Assembly: GCF_011759375.1 (NCBI RefSeq)
Contig: NZ_JAARML010000002.1
Span: forward strand, 1,302,001 to 1,366,000
Direction of reading: 5' to 3'
Length of the DNA stretch: 64,000 nt
DNA from: Paraflavitalea devenefica
GTDB lineage: Bacteria; Bacteroidota; Bacteroidia; Chitinophagales; Chitinophagaceae
Part shown: positions 49,998-59,522 of the stretch, one piece after another
Layout: every line of letters begins with the position of its first letter
How positions within the stretch are numbered: position 1 is the first letter of the stretch
Made by a program: the position numbers and the translations under genes
Notes under the pieces: model-generated
Databases searched by the model: none
Told to the model about the DNA's origin: nothing
Seen by the model: the letters and a program-made list of their open reading frames with translations, nothing else

Positions 49998-52900
49998 ATG
50001 ACCCGCCCAAAAACTAAGTCCACTAAGTCTTCGGACGGTAACAGAGCTGTCATAACCAATGCAAACGGAATACCCCCTGCCAAGCGAGGCGCCAAAGCCA
50101 AAAAAGGAGCGCCTGACAATATCGGTTATGATGATGCCCGGGCGCAGCAGGGGGCCGGTCAGCTCGATCTTCGCGAATTGTTGCACGTGCTCACCGAAGT
50201 GAAGAATGGGAATTTCGACGTGCGTATGCCCATTGATGAAACAGGCCTCAGCGGAAAGATCTGTGATACCCTCAATGATATCATTTCCCTCAATGAAAAA
50301 ATGATGCAGGAATTTACCCGCGCCGGTAATACCATCGGCAAGCAGGGTAAGCTCACCCAGCGTATAGGAGTGCCCGATGCCAAAGGGGCCTGGGGTACAG
50401 GGGTGGAATCGCTCAATGCACTCATTTCCGACCTGGTGCACCCTACCATTGAAATCGCCCATGTGATCAGTCTCGTGGCCAAAGGCAACCTGTCGCAGGA
50501 AATGCCCCTCGAGATCGGCGGTCACCCGCTGCAGGGGGAATTTGCCCGTATTGCCAAAGAGGTGAACGACATGGTGAAGCAGCTCAACCTCTTCTCCGTG
50601 GAAGTAACGCGGGTAGCGCGGGAAGTAAGTAATGAAGGAAAGCTGGGCGGACAGGCCAAGGTAAAAGGTGTGGCCGGTGTGTGGAAAGACCTGACAGATT
50701 CCGTGAACCAAATGGGTAGTAACCTCACCGAACAGGTGCGCAATATTGCGGAGGTGACCACGGCGGTGGCCAAGGGCGACCTCTCCAAAAAGATCACGGT
50801 GGACGTAAAGGGGGAGATCCTGGAATTGAAGAATACGATCAATACGATGGTGGACCAGCTTAACTCTTTCTCTTCCGAAGTAACGCGGGTGGCGCTGGAA
50901 GTAGGTACGGAAGGAAAGCTGGGCGGTCAGGCGCAGGTAAAAGGCGTGGCCGGCACCTGGAAAGACCTTACTGACTCGGTGAACCAGATGGCCTCCAACC
51001 TCACCGGCCAGGTGCGCAATATCGCGGAAGTAACTACTGCCGTGGCCAAGGGCGACCTTTCCCGGCAGATCACGGTGGACGTAAAAGGAGAGATCCTGGA
51101 ATTGAAGAATACGATCAATACGATGGTGGACCAGCTCAACTCTTTCTCTTCCGAAGTAACGCGGGTGGCACTGGAAGTAGGTACGGAAGGAAAGCTGGGC
51201 GGTCAGGCACAGGTAAAAGGCGTAGCCGGTACCTGGAAAGACCTTACCGATTCTGTAAACGGGATGGCCTCCAACCTTACCGGCCAGGTGCGTAATATTG
51301 CGGAGGTGACCACCGCGGTGGCCAAGGGTGACCTGAGCCGTAAGATCACGGTGGACGTAAAAGGGGAGATCCTCGAATTGAAGAATACGATCAATACGAT
51401 GGTGGACCAGTTGAACGCCTTTGGATCGGAAGTAACGCGGGTGGCGCGGGAAGTGGGCTCAGAAGGTAAACTGGGTGGACAGGCGCAGGTGCCTGGTGTG
51501 GCTGGTACCTGGAAAGATCTTACCGACTCCGTGAATATCATGGCCGGCAACCTTACCTCGCAGGTGCGCAATATTGCTGAGGTGACCACGGCCGTGGCTA
51601 CCGGCGACTTGTCGCGTAAGATCGATGTGGATGTACGGGGTGAGATCCTCGAATTGAAGAATACGATCAATACGATGGTGGACCAGTTGCGCGGTTTCGC
51701 TTCCGAAGTAACGCGGGTGGCGCGGGAAGTAGGATCGGAAGGAAAACTGGGCGGACAGGCTACGGTAGAAGGGGTAGGTGGTGTGTGGAAGGACCTGACC
51801 GACTCCGTGAATGGAATGGCTTCCAACCTCACCGGCCAGGTGCGTAATATTGCGGAGGTGACCACCGCGGTGGCCAAGGGTGACCTTAGCCGTAAGATCA
51901 CAGTGGACGTAAAAGGAGAGATCCTCGAATTGAAGAATACGATCAATACGATGGTGGACCAGTTGAACGCCTTCGGATCGGAAGTAACGCGGGTGGCGCG
52001 GGAAGTAGGTTCCGAAGGGAAGTTGGGCGGACAGGCCGATGTACCCGGCGTAGCCGGTACCTGGAAAGACCTGACCGACTCTGTCAATAAAATGGCTTCC
52101 AACCTTACCTCGCAGGTGCGTAATATCGCGGAGGTGACTACCGCGGTGGCGAATGGTGACTTATCGCGTAAGATCGGTGTGGACGTAAAAGGGGAGATCC
52201 TGGAGTTGAAGAACACGATCAACACGATGGTGGACCAGCTCCGTGGTTTCGCTTCCGAAGTAACACGGGTGGCGCGTGAGGTGGGTACCGAAGGTAAGCT
52301 GGGTGGCCAGGCCAATGTGCCTGGTGTGGCCGGTACCTGGAAAGACCTTACCGACTCTGTGAACCAGATGGCCGGTAACCTCACTGCCCAGGTGCGTAAT
52401 ATTGCCGAAGTGGCCATCGCCGTGGCGAATGGGGATATGTCGAAAAAGATCACGGTAGACGTACGCGGTGAGATCCTGCAGTTGAAAGAAACCCTGAATA
52501 CGATGGTGGACCAGTTGCGCGCCTTCGCTTCTGAAGTAACGCGGGTGGCGCGTGAGGTGGGTACCGATGGTAAACTGGGTGGACAGGCATTCGTACCCGG
52601 TGTGGCCGGTACCTGGAAGGATCTGACCGACTCTGTAAACCAGATGACGGGTAACCTGACCGCCCAGGTGCGTAATATCGCTGAAGTAACGAAGGCGGTG
52701 GCGAGTGGTGACTTGTCTAAAACAGTACAGATTGACGTAAAGGGGGAGATCCTCGACCTGAAGAATACGATCAATACGATGGTGGAACAGCTCAACTCTT
52801 TCGCCTTCGAGGTAACCCGGGTGGCGCGGGAAGTAGGTACGGAAGGTAAACTGGGTGGCCAGGCCGAAGTACGCGGTGTGGCCGGTACGTGGAAAGACCT

Positions 52901-55900
52901 TACCGACTCCGTAAACATGATGGCCTCCAACCTCACCAACCAGGTGCGCGGTATTGCCAAGGTGGTAACAGCCGTGGCAACCGGTAACCTGAAACAGAAA
53001 CTCTCTATCGTATCGCGCGGTGAGGTAGCGCAGTTGACCGATACCATCAACGAGATGATTGATACCCTCGCGGTATTTGGCGACCAGGTAACCACGGTGG
53101 CCCGTGAGGTGGGTGTAGAAGGACGGCTGGGTGGCCAGGCCAGTGTACCCGGCGCCTCTGGTATCTGGAAAAACCTCACGGAGAATGTGAACCAGTTGGC
53201 CCAGAACCTCACCACACAGGTGCGTTCTATCTCGGAAGTGGCTTCTGCGGTAACGAAAGGCGACCTTACGCGTACCATCAGGGTAGAAGCGAAAGGAGAG
53301 GTGGAAGCCCTGAAAGATACCATCAACCAGATGATCAGCAACCTGAAGCAAACTACTTTGCGCAACCAGGAACAGGACTGGTTAAAGTCCAACCTGGCCA
53401 AGTTCGGGCAAATGCTGCAGGGACAAAAAGACCTCAAGACGGTAACACAGCGTATCCTCTCCGAGCTGGCACAGGTGGTGACAGCGCACTATGGCGCCTT
53501 CTATATTTTAAAGCAGGAAGAAGACGCACAAAATGTGAAGCTGAGCCTCTTTGCGGCTTATGGGTATAAATCGGATAAAAATATTCCTACGGAATTTGCC
53601 ATTGGTGAAAGCCTGGTAGGGCAGGTGGCCTTTGAGAAAGAAAGGATCATCCTCTCCAATGTGCCGGGCAACTATATTAAGATCAGTTCGGGGTTGGGCA
53701 AGGCGCGGCCGGCCAACCTCATCATCCTGCCGGTATTGTTCGAGAACAATGTGAAAGCGGTTATTGAGCTGGCCTCTCTCGATGTGTTCAGTGAAACGCA
53801 CCTCGACTTCTTAAGCCAGCTCACAGAAAGTATCGGTATCGTATTGAACACCATTGAAGCGAATACCCGTACAGAAGAGTTGCTGACGCAATCCCAGTCA
53901 CTGGCGGGTGAGCTCAAAATACAACAGGAAGAGTTGCGCCGTACCAACGATGAATTGCAGGATAAAGCCCTGCTGCTGGTAAAACAAAAGAACGAAGTGG
54001 AAGCCAAGAACAAAGAGGTGGAGGAAGCCCGCCGTTCGCTGGAAGAAAAAGCGGAACAGCTTACCCTCACCTCCAAATACAAATCCGAGTTCCTGGCCAA
54101 TATGTCGCACGAGTTGCGTACGCCGCTCAACAGCTTGCTCATCCTGGCGCAGCAGCTTTATGAAAATGCAGAAGGTAACCTTTCCGATAAGCAGATACGC
54201 TATGCCAAGACCATCCACTCCTGTGGGGATGACCTGATACAATTGATCAATGATATCCTCGACCTGTCCAAGATCGAGTCTGGTTTCATCACCGCCAATT
54301 TCGGCGCGGTCCGCTTTACCGAGATTGCTTCCTTTGTGGAAACGACCTTCAAGCCGATCTCGGAAGCAAGGCATTTACGCTTTACCATCGAAACAGATCC
54401 GGCGCTGCCCGACTTCATGGAAACCGACCTGCAGCGCCTCAACCAGATATTGAAGAACCTGCTCTCCAACTCCTTTAAGTTTACAGAGAAAGGGGAAGTA
54501 AAACTGCGCATCTATGAGGCCAGGCGCAACTGGAAGCCGGGAACGCACAGCCTCGACAATGCCCATAAGGTAGTAGCTTTTGCCATCACCGATACCGGTA
54601 TTGGTATTCCGCAGGAAAAGCAGAACATCATTTTCGAGGCCTTCCAGCAGGCAGAGGGTTCTACCAGCCGTAAATACGGTGGTACGGGTCTGGGCTTATC
54701 CATCAGCCGTGGCCTGGCCGAACTGCTGGGTGGCACCATCGAACTGGAAAGCCAGCCTTCCTTCGGCAGTACCTTTACTTTGTTCCTGCCGGTAGAGGCC
54801 CTGGGAGAAATGCTGCCCAAAGACGATAACCTCTCTGCTTACCGCCAGTTCCAGTTGGGTGGCGATAGCGGCGAAATTGATACCCTCATTAATTCCATCC
54901 GTGCTACCTCCGAAACCAAGGAGGTGCAGGGCATGCATGGTATGGTGAATGAAATGCTCAACGAGGCCGGCGACGACAGGAATGCCATACAGCCCAATGA
55001 TAAGGTCATACTCATTGTGGAAGACGACCTGCGTTTTGGCAAGATCATTATTGACAAAGCCCATGAGCTGGGTCTCAAGGCCATCGTGGCCACCAACTAT
55101 ATAGAAGTGTTTGACTTCATCAACCGCTTCCTGCCCATTGCCATCACCCTCGATGTGAAACTGCCCGATACCAGCGGCTGGAAGGTGCTGGACCTGCTGC
55201 GCAATGACCTCAACTACCGCCATATTCCTATCCACCTCATTTCCGGGGAAGAGAACAAGGAGCTGGCATTGAAACGGGGCGCCCGCAGTTTCCTGCTTAA
55301 GCCGCTCGACAATGAAGCCCTCAATGAGTTATTTAACGATATCATGGGCTTCAATAGCAAGCAGGTGAAAAAAGTGCTGGTAGTGGAAGACAATGAAATT
55401 GACGCCTCACAGATCGTCAAGATCCTGCAGGCCGATAACATGGACATTACCCTGGCCGATACGGGGAATAAAGCGGTCAAGGAGATCAACAGTGAGGAGA
55501 GCGATTTTGATTGTATCATCCTAGATTATACATTGCCCGATATTTCGGGTACGGATATTGTGAACAAAGTAGCGGAATCCAAAAGCAAGCTCACGCCGGT
55601 CATCATCTATTCGGGGAGAGACTTTGGTAAAAAAGAGTTGCAGCACCTGAACCGTACCTCCAATTCCATCATCCTGAAAGGGGTGAATTCCCTGGAGCAC
55701 CTGCTGGAAGAAACCGTCCTGCATTTGCATATCAACCACAAGGACCTGCCGCAGGATAAGAAAAAGGTCATTGAGAATATACGGATGAAAGAAGACATCC
55801 TCACCGGGAAGAACATCCTGGTAGTGGATGATGATGTAAGAAACCTGTTTGCGCTTACTACCGTATTCGAAAGGTACAATATCAACGTGATCACGGCCGA

Positions 55901-56177
55901 GAGCGGCAAAGATGCCATCAACATCATCCGTGATGAAAGTCCGAAGATTGACATGGTGCTGATGGATATTATGATGCCCGAAATGGATGGTTATGAAACT
56001 ACCCAAAAGATCAGGCGCGAGCACAAGAACAGTACCTTGCCCATCATCGCTGTAACGGCCAAGGCCATGAAGGGCGACCGCCAGAAATGTATTGAGGCCG
56101 GCGCCAGTGATTACATCACCAAGCCGTTGAAGATAGATCAACTGTTGTCACTGATGAGGGTGTGGTTTTATAAGTAA
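49998..56177 (+). CDS. Poly-HAMP cytosolic hybrid histidine kinase (Nik1-like) with three receivers
   Basis: The 2059-residue protein has no membrane segment. A basic head of about 50 residues and two diverged HAMP-like parts lead into ten 92-residue units (residues 202-1121) with the pattern VAREVGTEGKLGGQA, GTWKDLTDSVN, NIAEVTTAVAKGDL and EILELKNTINTMVDQL. Then come a GAF-like domain (about 1145-1300), a coiled coil, HisKA (SHELRTPLN, His1371), an ATPase (GGTGLGLSISRGLAELLGG) and three receivers with acceptors Asp1719, Asp1843 and Asp1990. The layout matches fungal group III kinases (Nik1) and bacterial relatives. Osmotic or cell-wall signalling is inferred. Confidence 0.9.
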   Translation: MTRPKTKSTKSSDGNRAVITNANGIPPAKRGAKAKKGAPDNIGYDDARAQQGAGQLDLRELLHVLTEVKNGNFDVRMPIDETGLSGKICDTLNDIISLNEKMMQEFTRAGNTIGKQGKLTQRIGVPDAKGAWGTGVESLNALISDLVHPTIEIAHVISLVAKGNLSQEMPLEIGGHPLQGEFARIAKEVNDMVKQLNLFSVEVTRVAREVSNEGKLGGQAKVKGVAGVWKDLTDSVNQMGSNLTEQVRNIAEVTTAVAKGDLSKKITVDVKGEILELKNTINTMVDQLNSFSSEVTRVALEVGTEGKLGGQAQVKGVAGTWKDLTDSVNQMASNLTGQVRNIAEVTTAVAKGDLSRQITVDVKGEILELKNTINTMVDQLNSFSSEVTRVALEVGTEGKLGGQAQVKGVAGTWKDLTDSVNGMASNLTGQVRNIAEVTTAVAKGDLSRKITVDVKGEILELKNTINTMVDQLNAFGSEVTRVAREVGSEGKLGGQAQVPGVAGTWKDLTDSVNIMAGNLTSQVRNIAEVTTAVATGDLSRKIDVDVRGEILELKNTINTMVDQLRGFASEVTRVAREVGSEGKLGGQATVEGVGGVWKDLTDSVNGMASNLTGQVRNIAEVTTAVAKGDLSRKITVDVKGEILELKNTINTMVDQLNAFGSEVTRVAREVGSEGKLGGQADVPGVAGTWKDLTDSVNKMASNLTSQVRNIAEVTTAVANGDLSRKIGVDVKGEILELKNTINTMVDQLRGFASEVTRVAREVGTEGKLGGQANVPGVAGTWKDLTDSVNQMAGNLTAQVRNIAEVAIAVANGDMSKKITVDVRGEILQLKETLNTMVDQLRAFASEVTRVAREVGTDGKLGGQAFVPGVAGTWKDLTDSVNQMTGNLTAQVRNIAEVTKAVASGDLSKTVQIDVKGEILDLKNTINTMVEQLNSFAFEVTRVAREVGTEGKLGGQAEVRGVAGTWKDLTDSVNMMASNLTNQVRGIAKVVTAVATGNLKQKLSIVSRGEVAQLTDTINEMIDTLAVFGDQVTTVAREVGVEGRLGGQASVPGASGIWKNLTENVNQLAQNLTTQVRSISEVASAVTKGDLTRTIRVEAKGEVEALKDTINQMISNLKQTTLRNQEQDWLKSNLAKFGQMLQGQKDLKTVTQRILSELAQVVTAHYGAFYILKQEEDAQNVKLSLFAAYGYKSDKNIPTEFAIGESLVGQVAFEKERIILSNVPGNYIKISSGLGKARPANLIILPVLFENNVKAVIELASLDVFSETHLDFLSQLTESIGIVLNTIEANTRTEELLTQSQSLAGELKIQQEELRRTNDELQDKALLLVKQKNEVEAKNKEVEEARRSLEEKAEQLTLTSKYKSEFLANMSHELRTPLNSLLILAQQLYENAEGNLSDKQIRYAKTIHSCGDDLIQLINDILDLSKIESGFITANFGAVRFTEIASFVETTFKPISEARHLRFTIETDPALPDFMETDLQRLNQILKNLLSNSFKFTEKGEVKLRIYEARRNWKPGTHSLDNAHKVVAFAITDTGIGIPQEKQNIIFEAFQQAEGSTSRKYGGTGLGLSISRGLAELLGGTIELESQPSFGSTFTLFLPVEALGEMLPKDDNLSAYRQFQLGGDSGEIDTLINSIRATSETKEVQGMHGMVNEMLNEAGDDRNAIQPNDKVILIVEDDLRFGKIIIDKAHELGLKAIVATNYIEVFDFINRFLPIAITLDVKLPDTSGWKVLDLLRNDLNYRHIPIHLISGEENKELALKRGARSFLLKPLDNEALNELFNDIMGFNSKQVKKVLVVEDNEIDASQIVKILQADNMDITLADTGNKAVKEINSEESDFDCIILDYTLPDISGTDIVNKVAESKSKLTPVIIYSGRDFGKKELQHLNRTSNSIILKGVNSLEHLLEETVLHLHINHKDLPQDKKKVIENIRMKEDILTGKNILVVDDDVRNLFALTTVFERYNINVITAESGKDAINIIRDESPKIDMVLMDIMMPEMDGYETTQKIRREHKNSTLPIIAVTAKAMKGDRQKCIEAGASDYITKPLKIDQLLSLMRVWFYK
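50601..53360 (+). repeat. Ten tandem 276-bp coding repeats (HAMP pairs)
   Basis: Units begin at 50601 and recur every 276 bp, marked by GAAGTAACGCGGGTGG or close variants at 50601, 50877, 51153, 51429, 51705, 51981, 52257, 52533 and 52809. The tenth unit, at 53085, is more diverged. Units 2 and 3 are almost identical at the nucleotide level, including synonymous sites, which suggests recent duplication or gene conversion. Confidence 0.85.
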
Positions 56178-56179
56178 AA

Positions 56180-56238
56180 GCGAGTGGTAAGTGGCGAGTA
56201 GCGAGTGCCCCACTAGCCACTAGCTATTCACCACTAGC
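56180..56238. repeat. Inverted pair of heptad arrays after the poly-HAMP kinase gene
   Basis: GCGAGTG, GTAAGTG, GCGAGTA and GCGAGTG (56180-56207) are followed by CCC and then CACTAGC, CACTAGC, TATTCAC and CACTAGC (56211-56238). The two four-unit arrays face each other and can form a hairpin. The first unit begins 3 bp after the stop codon. Confidence 0.75.
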
Positions 56239-56280
56239 TTCTTCCGAAATACTAAATTCTAAATTCGAAATTGACTACAA

Positions 56281-57537
56281 ATGCAGCAAAAGATCTTATT
56301 GGTAGACGACCGGGAAGATAATTTGCTTTCGATGGAGGCCATATTGGAGCCGGACGGTTATCAGTTCGTGCGGGCCAACTCGGGACGTCATGCCCTGAAG
56401 ATCCTGCTTACGGAGTTCGACTTTGCCCTCATTCTGATGGATGTGAAAATGCCCAACCTCAGCGGTTTTGAAACAGCGGCACTCATTTATGAACGGGAGA
56501 AGCTGCGGCATATACCCATCATCTTCATTACGGCCAACAATTACGGGGAGGAAAACATCTTCAAGGGATACCGCACGGGCGCCGTGGACTATATTTATAA
56601 GCCCATCAATCCCGAATTGTTGCGGGCCAAGGTAGGTGTGTTCATAGACCTGTACCAGAAGAACCGGCGCCTGCTCATCCAGGAACAAAAGCTCAAGGCT
56701 ATCAACAAAAGCCTGGAAAATGAGATCAGTGAGCGCAAGGCATCGGAGGAAAAGGTGAGACAGCTTAACAACCAGTTGCTCGGCAATATCACCCTGCTGG
56801 AATCGGCCAACCGCGACCTGGACCGCTTTGCCTTCATGGCCTCGCACGACCTGCAGGAGCCTTTGCGCAAGATCCGCACTTTCAGCGACCTGTTGTCTTC
56901 CAAATACAAGGACAGCCTCGATGAAGATGCCGGCTCTTATATAGTTCGCATACAAAGTGCCGCCGCCCGCATGCAGGCGCTCATTAAAGATATCCTCGCC
57001 TTCTCCAAGCTGACCGGTGAAAAAGACAATTTCGAATTTACCGACCTCAATATTTTGCTGGAAGAAGCCCTGGCCGACCTGGAAGTAACCATCCGGGAAA
57101 AGAGTGCCCATATCAGTGTGGCAGAACCCTTGCCTGCACTGGAAGTAAATCCCGGTCTTATCAGACCCTTGTTCTTTAACCTCATCAGCAATGCGCTTAA
57201 ATACAGTAAAAAAGAGGTAGCGCCGTTGATCAGCATCCGGTATGAGCTTAGTGGCGTGCAATTGGCCAGCAACAGGGAGAACATTACCAAATACTGCCGC
57301 ATCTATATTGAAGACAATGGGATCGGGTTTGACCAGGTCTATGCCGAGCAGGTCTTTGAAATGTTCCGCCGCCTGCATGTGAGCAGTGCCTTTGAAGGTA
57401 CAGGCATTGGCCTGGCCCTCTGCAAAAAGATAGTGGAAAAGCACCACGGGTCCATCACCGCCCACAGCAAGGCCAATGAAGGCACCACTTTTATTATTAA
57501 CCTTCCCGTTTACCAGCCTATAAAAGTGGAAGCGTAA
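56281..57537 (+). CDS. Receiver - histidine kinase (REC-HisKA-HATPase)
   Basis: The 418-residue protein starts with a receiver (ILLVDDREDNLLSMEAIL, acceptor in FALILMDVKMPNLSGF, YIYKPINPELLRAKV). It continues through a coiled coil (ENEISERKASEEKVRQLNNQ) into HisKA (FAFMASHDLQEPLRKIRTFS, His in the SHDLQEP box) and an ATPase with IYIEDNGIGFDQ and FEGTGIGLALCKKIV. There is no membrane segment. It follows the poly-HAMP kinase by 103 bp, across a heptad array. The two probably exchange phosphate in one pathway. Confidence 0.88.
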   Translation: MQQKILLVDDREDNLLSMEAILEPDGYQFVRANSGRHALKILLTEFDFALILMDVKMPNLSGFETAALIYEREKLRHIPIIFITANNYGEENIFKGYRTGAVDYIYKPINPELLRAKVGVFIDLYQKNRRLLIQEQKLKAINKSLENEISERKASEEKVRQLNNQLLGNITLLESANRDLDRFAFMASHDLQEPLRKIRTFSDLLSSKYKDSLDEDAGSYIVRIQSAAARMQALIKDILAFSKLTGEKDNFEFTDLNILLEEALADLEVTIREKSAHISVAEPLPALEVNPGLIRPLFFNLISNALKYSKKEVAPLISIRYELSGVQLASNRENITKYCRIYIEDNGIGFDQVYAEQVFEMFRRLHVSSAFEGTGIGLALCKKIVEKHHGSITAHSKANEGTTFIINLPVYQPIKVEA

Positions 57538-57547
57538 TTGTGAAGAG

Positions 57548-57654
57548 GCTAGTGGTGAGTAGCGAGTAGCTAGTGGGGCCTGAAGTGCAGCAAGCTGATG
57601 ACCTGGTAGCAAGCTGATCTAACAGCCCACTCGCCACTTGCCATTTACTACTAG
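57548..57654. repeat. Inverted heptad arrays between convergent kinase and NUDIX genes
   Basis: Left array (57548-57575): GCTAGTG, GTGAGTA, GCGAGTA, GCTAGTG. Right array (57627-57654): CCACTCG, CCACTTG, CCATTTA, CTACTAG, which is inverted. AGCAAGCTGAT is directly repeated between them (57589 and 57608). The right array gives the TAG stop of the NUDIX gene. The dyad may work as a two-way terminator. Confidence 0.75.
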
Positions 57655-58106
57655 CTTGCTTTTATTATATTGGCTACAATCTTATCAATCGGGAGTGTAA
57701 TCTCTTCTGCAGAAAACTTATCCCAATCAATAAACCGGAAGGTCTCCGTTTCACCGGTACGCTTGTATACTTCCAGTTGTTGTTCATCAAAATCGAAGGG
57801 CTTTATACGAAGGGGCGCCCTGATCGGCTCCACGGCATGGGCGAAATAATAAATAGCAATGATCTGCTGGTCGGGTGTGAAAGCGCTCATCTGGAAAAAG
57901 TCGGTGGTATAAATATGGTCCCCGATGCGTACTTCCAGGTCCATCTCTTCCTTGAATTCCCGTTTCAGGCAATCGCGGGTGCCTTCTCCAAATTCCAGTC
58001 CGCCACCGGGAAACTTCGTATAATAACCGCCACGGATGTATTCGTCGCTTACCAATACCTGTTTGTTGTCCCCGAGAAGAATGCCGTATACTCTTACATT
58101 AAACAT
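57651..58106 (-). CDS. NUDIX hydrolase
   Basis: The 151-residue protein has the Nudix box as GGGLEFGEGTRDCLKREF followed by KEEMDL, and a strand-rich remainder (VRVYGILLGDNKQVLVSDEY). Nudix enzymes hydrolyse nucleoside diphosphates linked to another group; the substrate is unknown. It is 40-50 residues shorter than ADP-ribose pyrophosphatases, closer to MutT-like or mRNA-cap-type enzymes. It ends IIKAS with the TAG stop inside the heptad array. It is convergent with the kinase gene. Confidence 0.87.
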   Translation of the reverse strand: MFNVRVYGILLGDNKQVLVSDEYIRGGYYTKFPGGGLEFGEGTRDCLKREFKEEMDLEVRIGDHIYTTDFFQMSAFTPDQQIIAIYYFAHAVEPIRAPLRIKPFDFDEQQLEVYKRTGETETFRFIDWDKFSAEEITLPIDKIVANIIKAS

Positions 58107-58199
58107 GATGATAATTTAAGTGGTCCAATGTTAACTTTTTTCCTGCCTGCGCAACGGTTTTAAATAGTTGCTTGTCAGTCAAGGCAAACCCGTCTTTTT

Positions 58200-58538
58200 A
58201 TGAAGCAATTTTTCATACTCACTGCTACCCTGGCCTGTCTTACCCTGGCAAGCTGTTCCAAAGATAATGATCAGCCCGAAAAATTACCGGCTAACATCAG
58301 TAAGCTGATAGATGAGAGCAATTGTGTATGTCTGCCTTATGTTAACCTGTATACCTGGAATAATCAACAAGTGTATGTGCTGGCCTTTAAAGGACCTGCC
58401 TGTGATTGGACGCCTGGCTATTTCAATAGTCAGGGACAGACCATTCAAATGGCGCAGGACTATAGCTTCACCGACTTCCTGGAGGACAGCAAACTGGTGA
58501 AAAATGTGTGGTCTTGTGAGGAAGAGGCTGAAAAATAA
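58200..58538 (+). CDS. Small lipoprotein of unknown function
   Basis: The 112-residue protein has a clear lipobox (LACLTLASC, then SKDNDQPEKL) and a mature part of about 90 residues with four more cysteines (NCVCLPYV, GPACDWTPG, VWSCEEEAEK). I do not recognise a family. The compact Cys- and Trp-containing sequence suggests a small disulfide-bonded envelope domain. It is convergent with the CorA gene, whose stop lies 7 bp beyond. Confidence 0.75.
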   Translation: MKQFFILTATLACLTLASCSKDNDQPEKLPANISKLIDESNCVCLPYVNLYTWNNQQVYVLAFKGPACDWTPGYFNSQGQTIQMAQDYSFTDFLEDSKLVKNVWSCEEEAEK

Positions 58539-58545
58539 CCTGAAC

Positions 58546-59484
58546 TCAAAATATCTTCTTCTTTAAAAAGAACCACCCGATCACGAGAGAGATGACAAGT
58601 GACAGGAATACCGGTATGTAAAACGCATACGGTGAATCCTTATAAGGGATGGGCACATTCATACCATAAATACTGGCTACCAGTACAGGGAAGGTCAATA
58701 CGATGGTGATCACCGACAAGCGCCTCAACACCTCATTCTGGTTATTGGCAATAATACTGGCAAAAGCATCCAGGGTACTGCTCAGGATGTTGGTATAAAT
58801 ATTGGCCATTTCAAGCGCCTGGGAGTTGTCTACGATCAGGTCACCCAGGAATTCCTTTTCATCTTCATTCAGGCCCAGGAAATTGGTACGTTCGATCTTC
58901 ATCAGCAGCATCTCATTCGAGCGGAGGGCGGTCACGAAATACACCAGGCTCTTCTGGATGCGCATCAGTTGCAGCAGTTCTTCATTCCGGTTGGCGGCGT
59001 ACAGCTTCTGCTCCACAATATTGCGGCGGTGATTGATCTCCTTCAGCGATTCCATATACGTCTGGATGATCTTCTCAAAGATCTTCAGGGCCATCATCTT
59101 CCGGTTGTCCGGGTGGCGGTTCTGAAAAGTGTGCAGGAATTTCTTGATCGCGCCGTTATCGAAGGAGTTGACTGTAACGATCTGGTTGTGGGTAAGGATA
59201 ATAACGATCGGGATGGTGATGTACAGGGCATCACTCGCGTTAAAAGAGTTATTCTCTGTAGGCGTTTTAATGACCACCAGCTTCACATTATCATCCTCCT
59301 CAAAGCGGCTTCTTTCGTCAATATCCAGGGAGTCTGTTAAAAAGTCGAGGGGAATGTCCAGGCCGTCCGACAGGTCGGAGAACTCTTCCTGCTTGAGGGG
59401 AGGCAATACATTCACCCAGGAGCCATTCTCTGGTTTGTCGATGGCTACCGTCTGATGGTTGATATTTTTGAAGTACTGGATCAT
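58546..59484 (-). CDS. corA: CorA-family divalent-cation (Mg/Co) channel
   Basis: The product from the ATG at 59484 has the CorA cytoplasmic domain and long stalk helix. Two C-terminal membrane helices carry the filter motif ASIYGMNVPIPYKDSPYAFY. An earlier in-frame start at 59586 would run into the DinB gene. A -7 element on the minus strand (TACCTTTG at 59502-59495) lies just upstream of 59484 and supports the shorter form. The family moves Mg2+ or Co2+ into the cell as a pentamer. Confidence 0.9.
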   Translation of the reverse strand: MIQYFKNINHQTVAIDKPENGSWVNVLPPLKQEEFSDLSDGLDIPLDFLTDSLDIDERSRFEEDDNVKLVVIKTPTENNSFNASDALYITIPIVIILTHNQIVTVNSFDNGAIKKFLHTFQNRHPDNRKMMALKIFEKIIQTYMESLKEINHRRNIVEQKLYAANRNEELLQLMRIQKSLVYFVTALRSNEMLLMKIERTNFLGLNEDEKEFLGDLIVDNSQALEMANIYTNILSSTLDAFASIIANNQNEVLRRLSVITIVLTFPVLVASIYGMNVPIPYKDSPYAFYIPVFLSLVISLVIGWFFLKKKIF

Positions 59485-59494
59485 TTGGCCGGCG

Positions 59495-59502
59495 CAAAGG
59501 TA
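59495..59502 (-). promoter_or_regulatory. -7 promoter element of corA
   Basis: On the minus strand TACCTTTG fits TAnnTTTG and lies 10 bp before the ATG, so the leader would be very short. No TTG is found at the normal -33 distance, so the promoter may be weak or activator-dependent. Confidence 0.45.
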
Positions 59503-59522
59503 GGGGAAAACGGGCCGATAAT

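Noticed and set aside
51203..53437. Long open frame of over 700 codons antisense to the poly-HAMP kinase
   Set aside because: It stays open only because the 276-bp repeat has no antisense stop in that frame. The product is low-complexity (Ser, Arg, Thr, Phe) and repeats the same nonsense unit.
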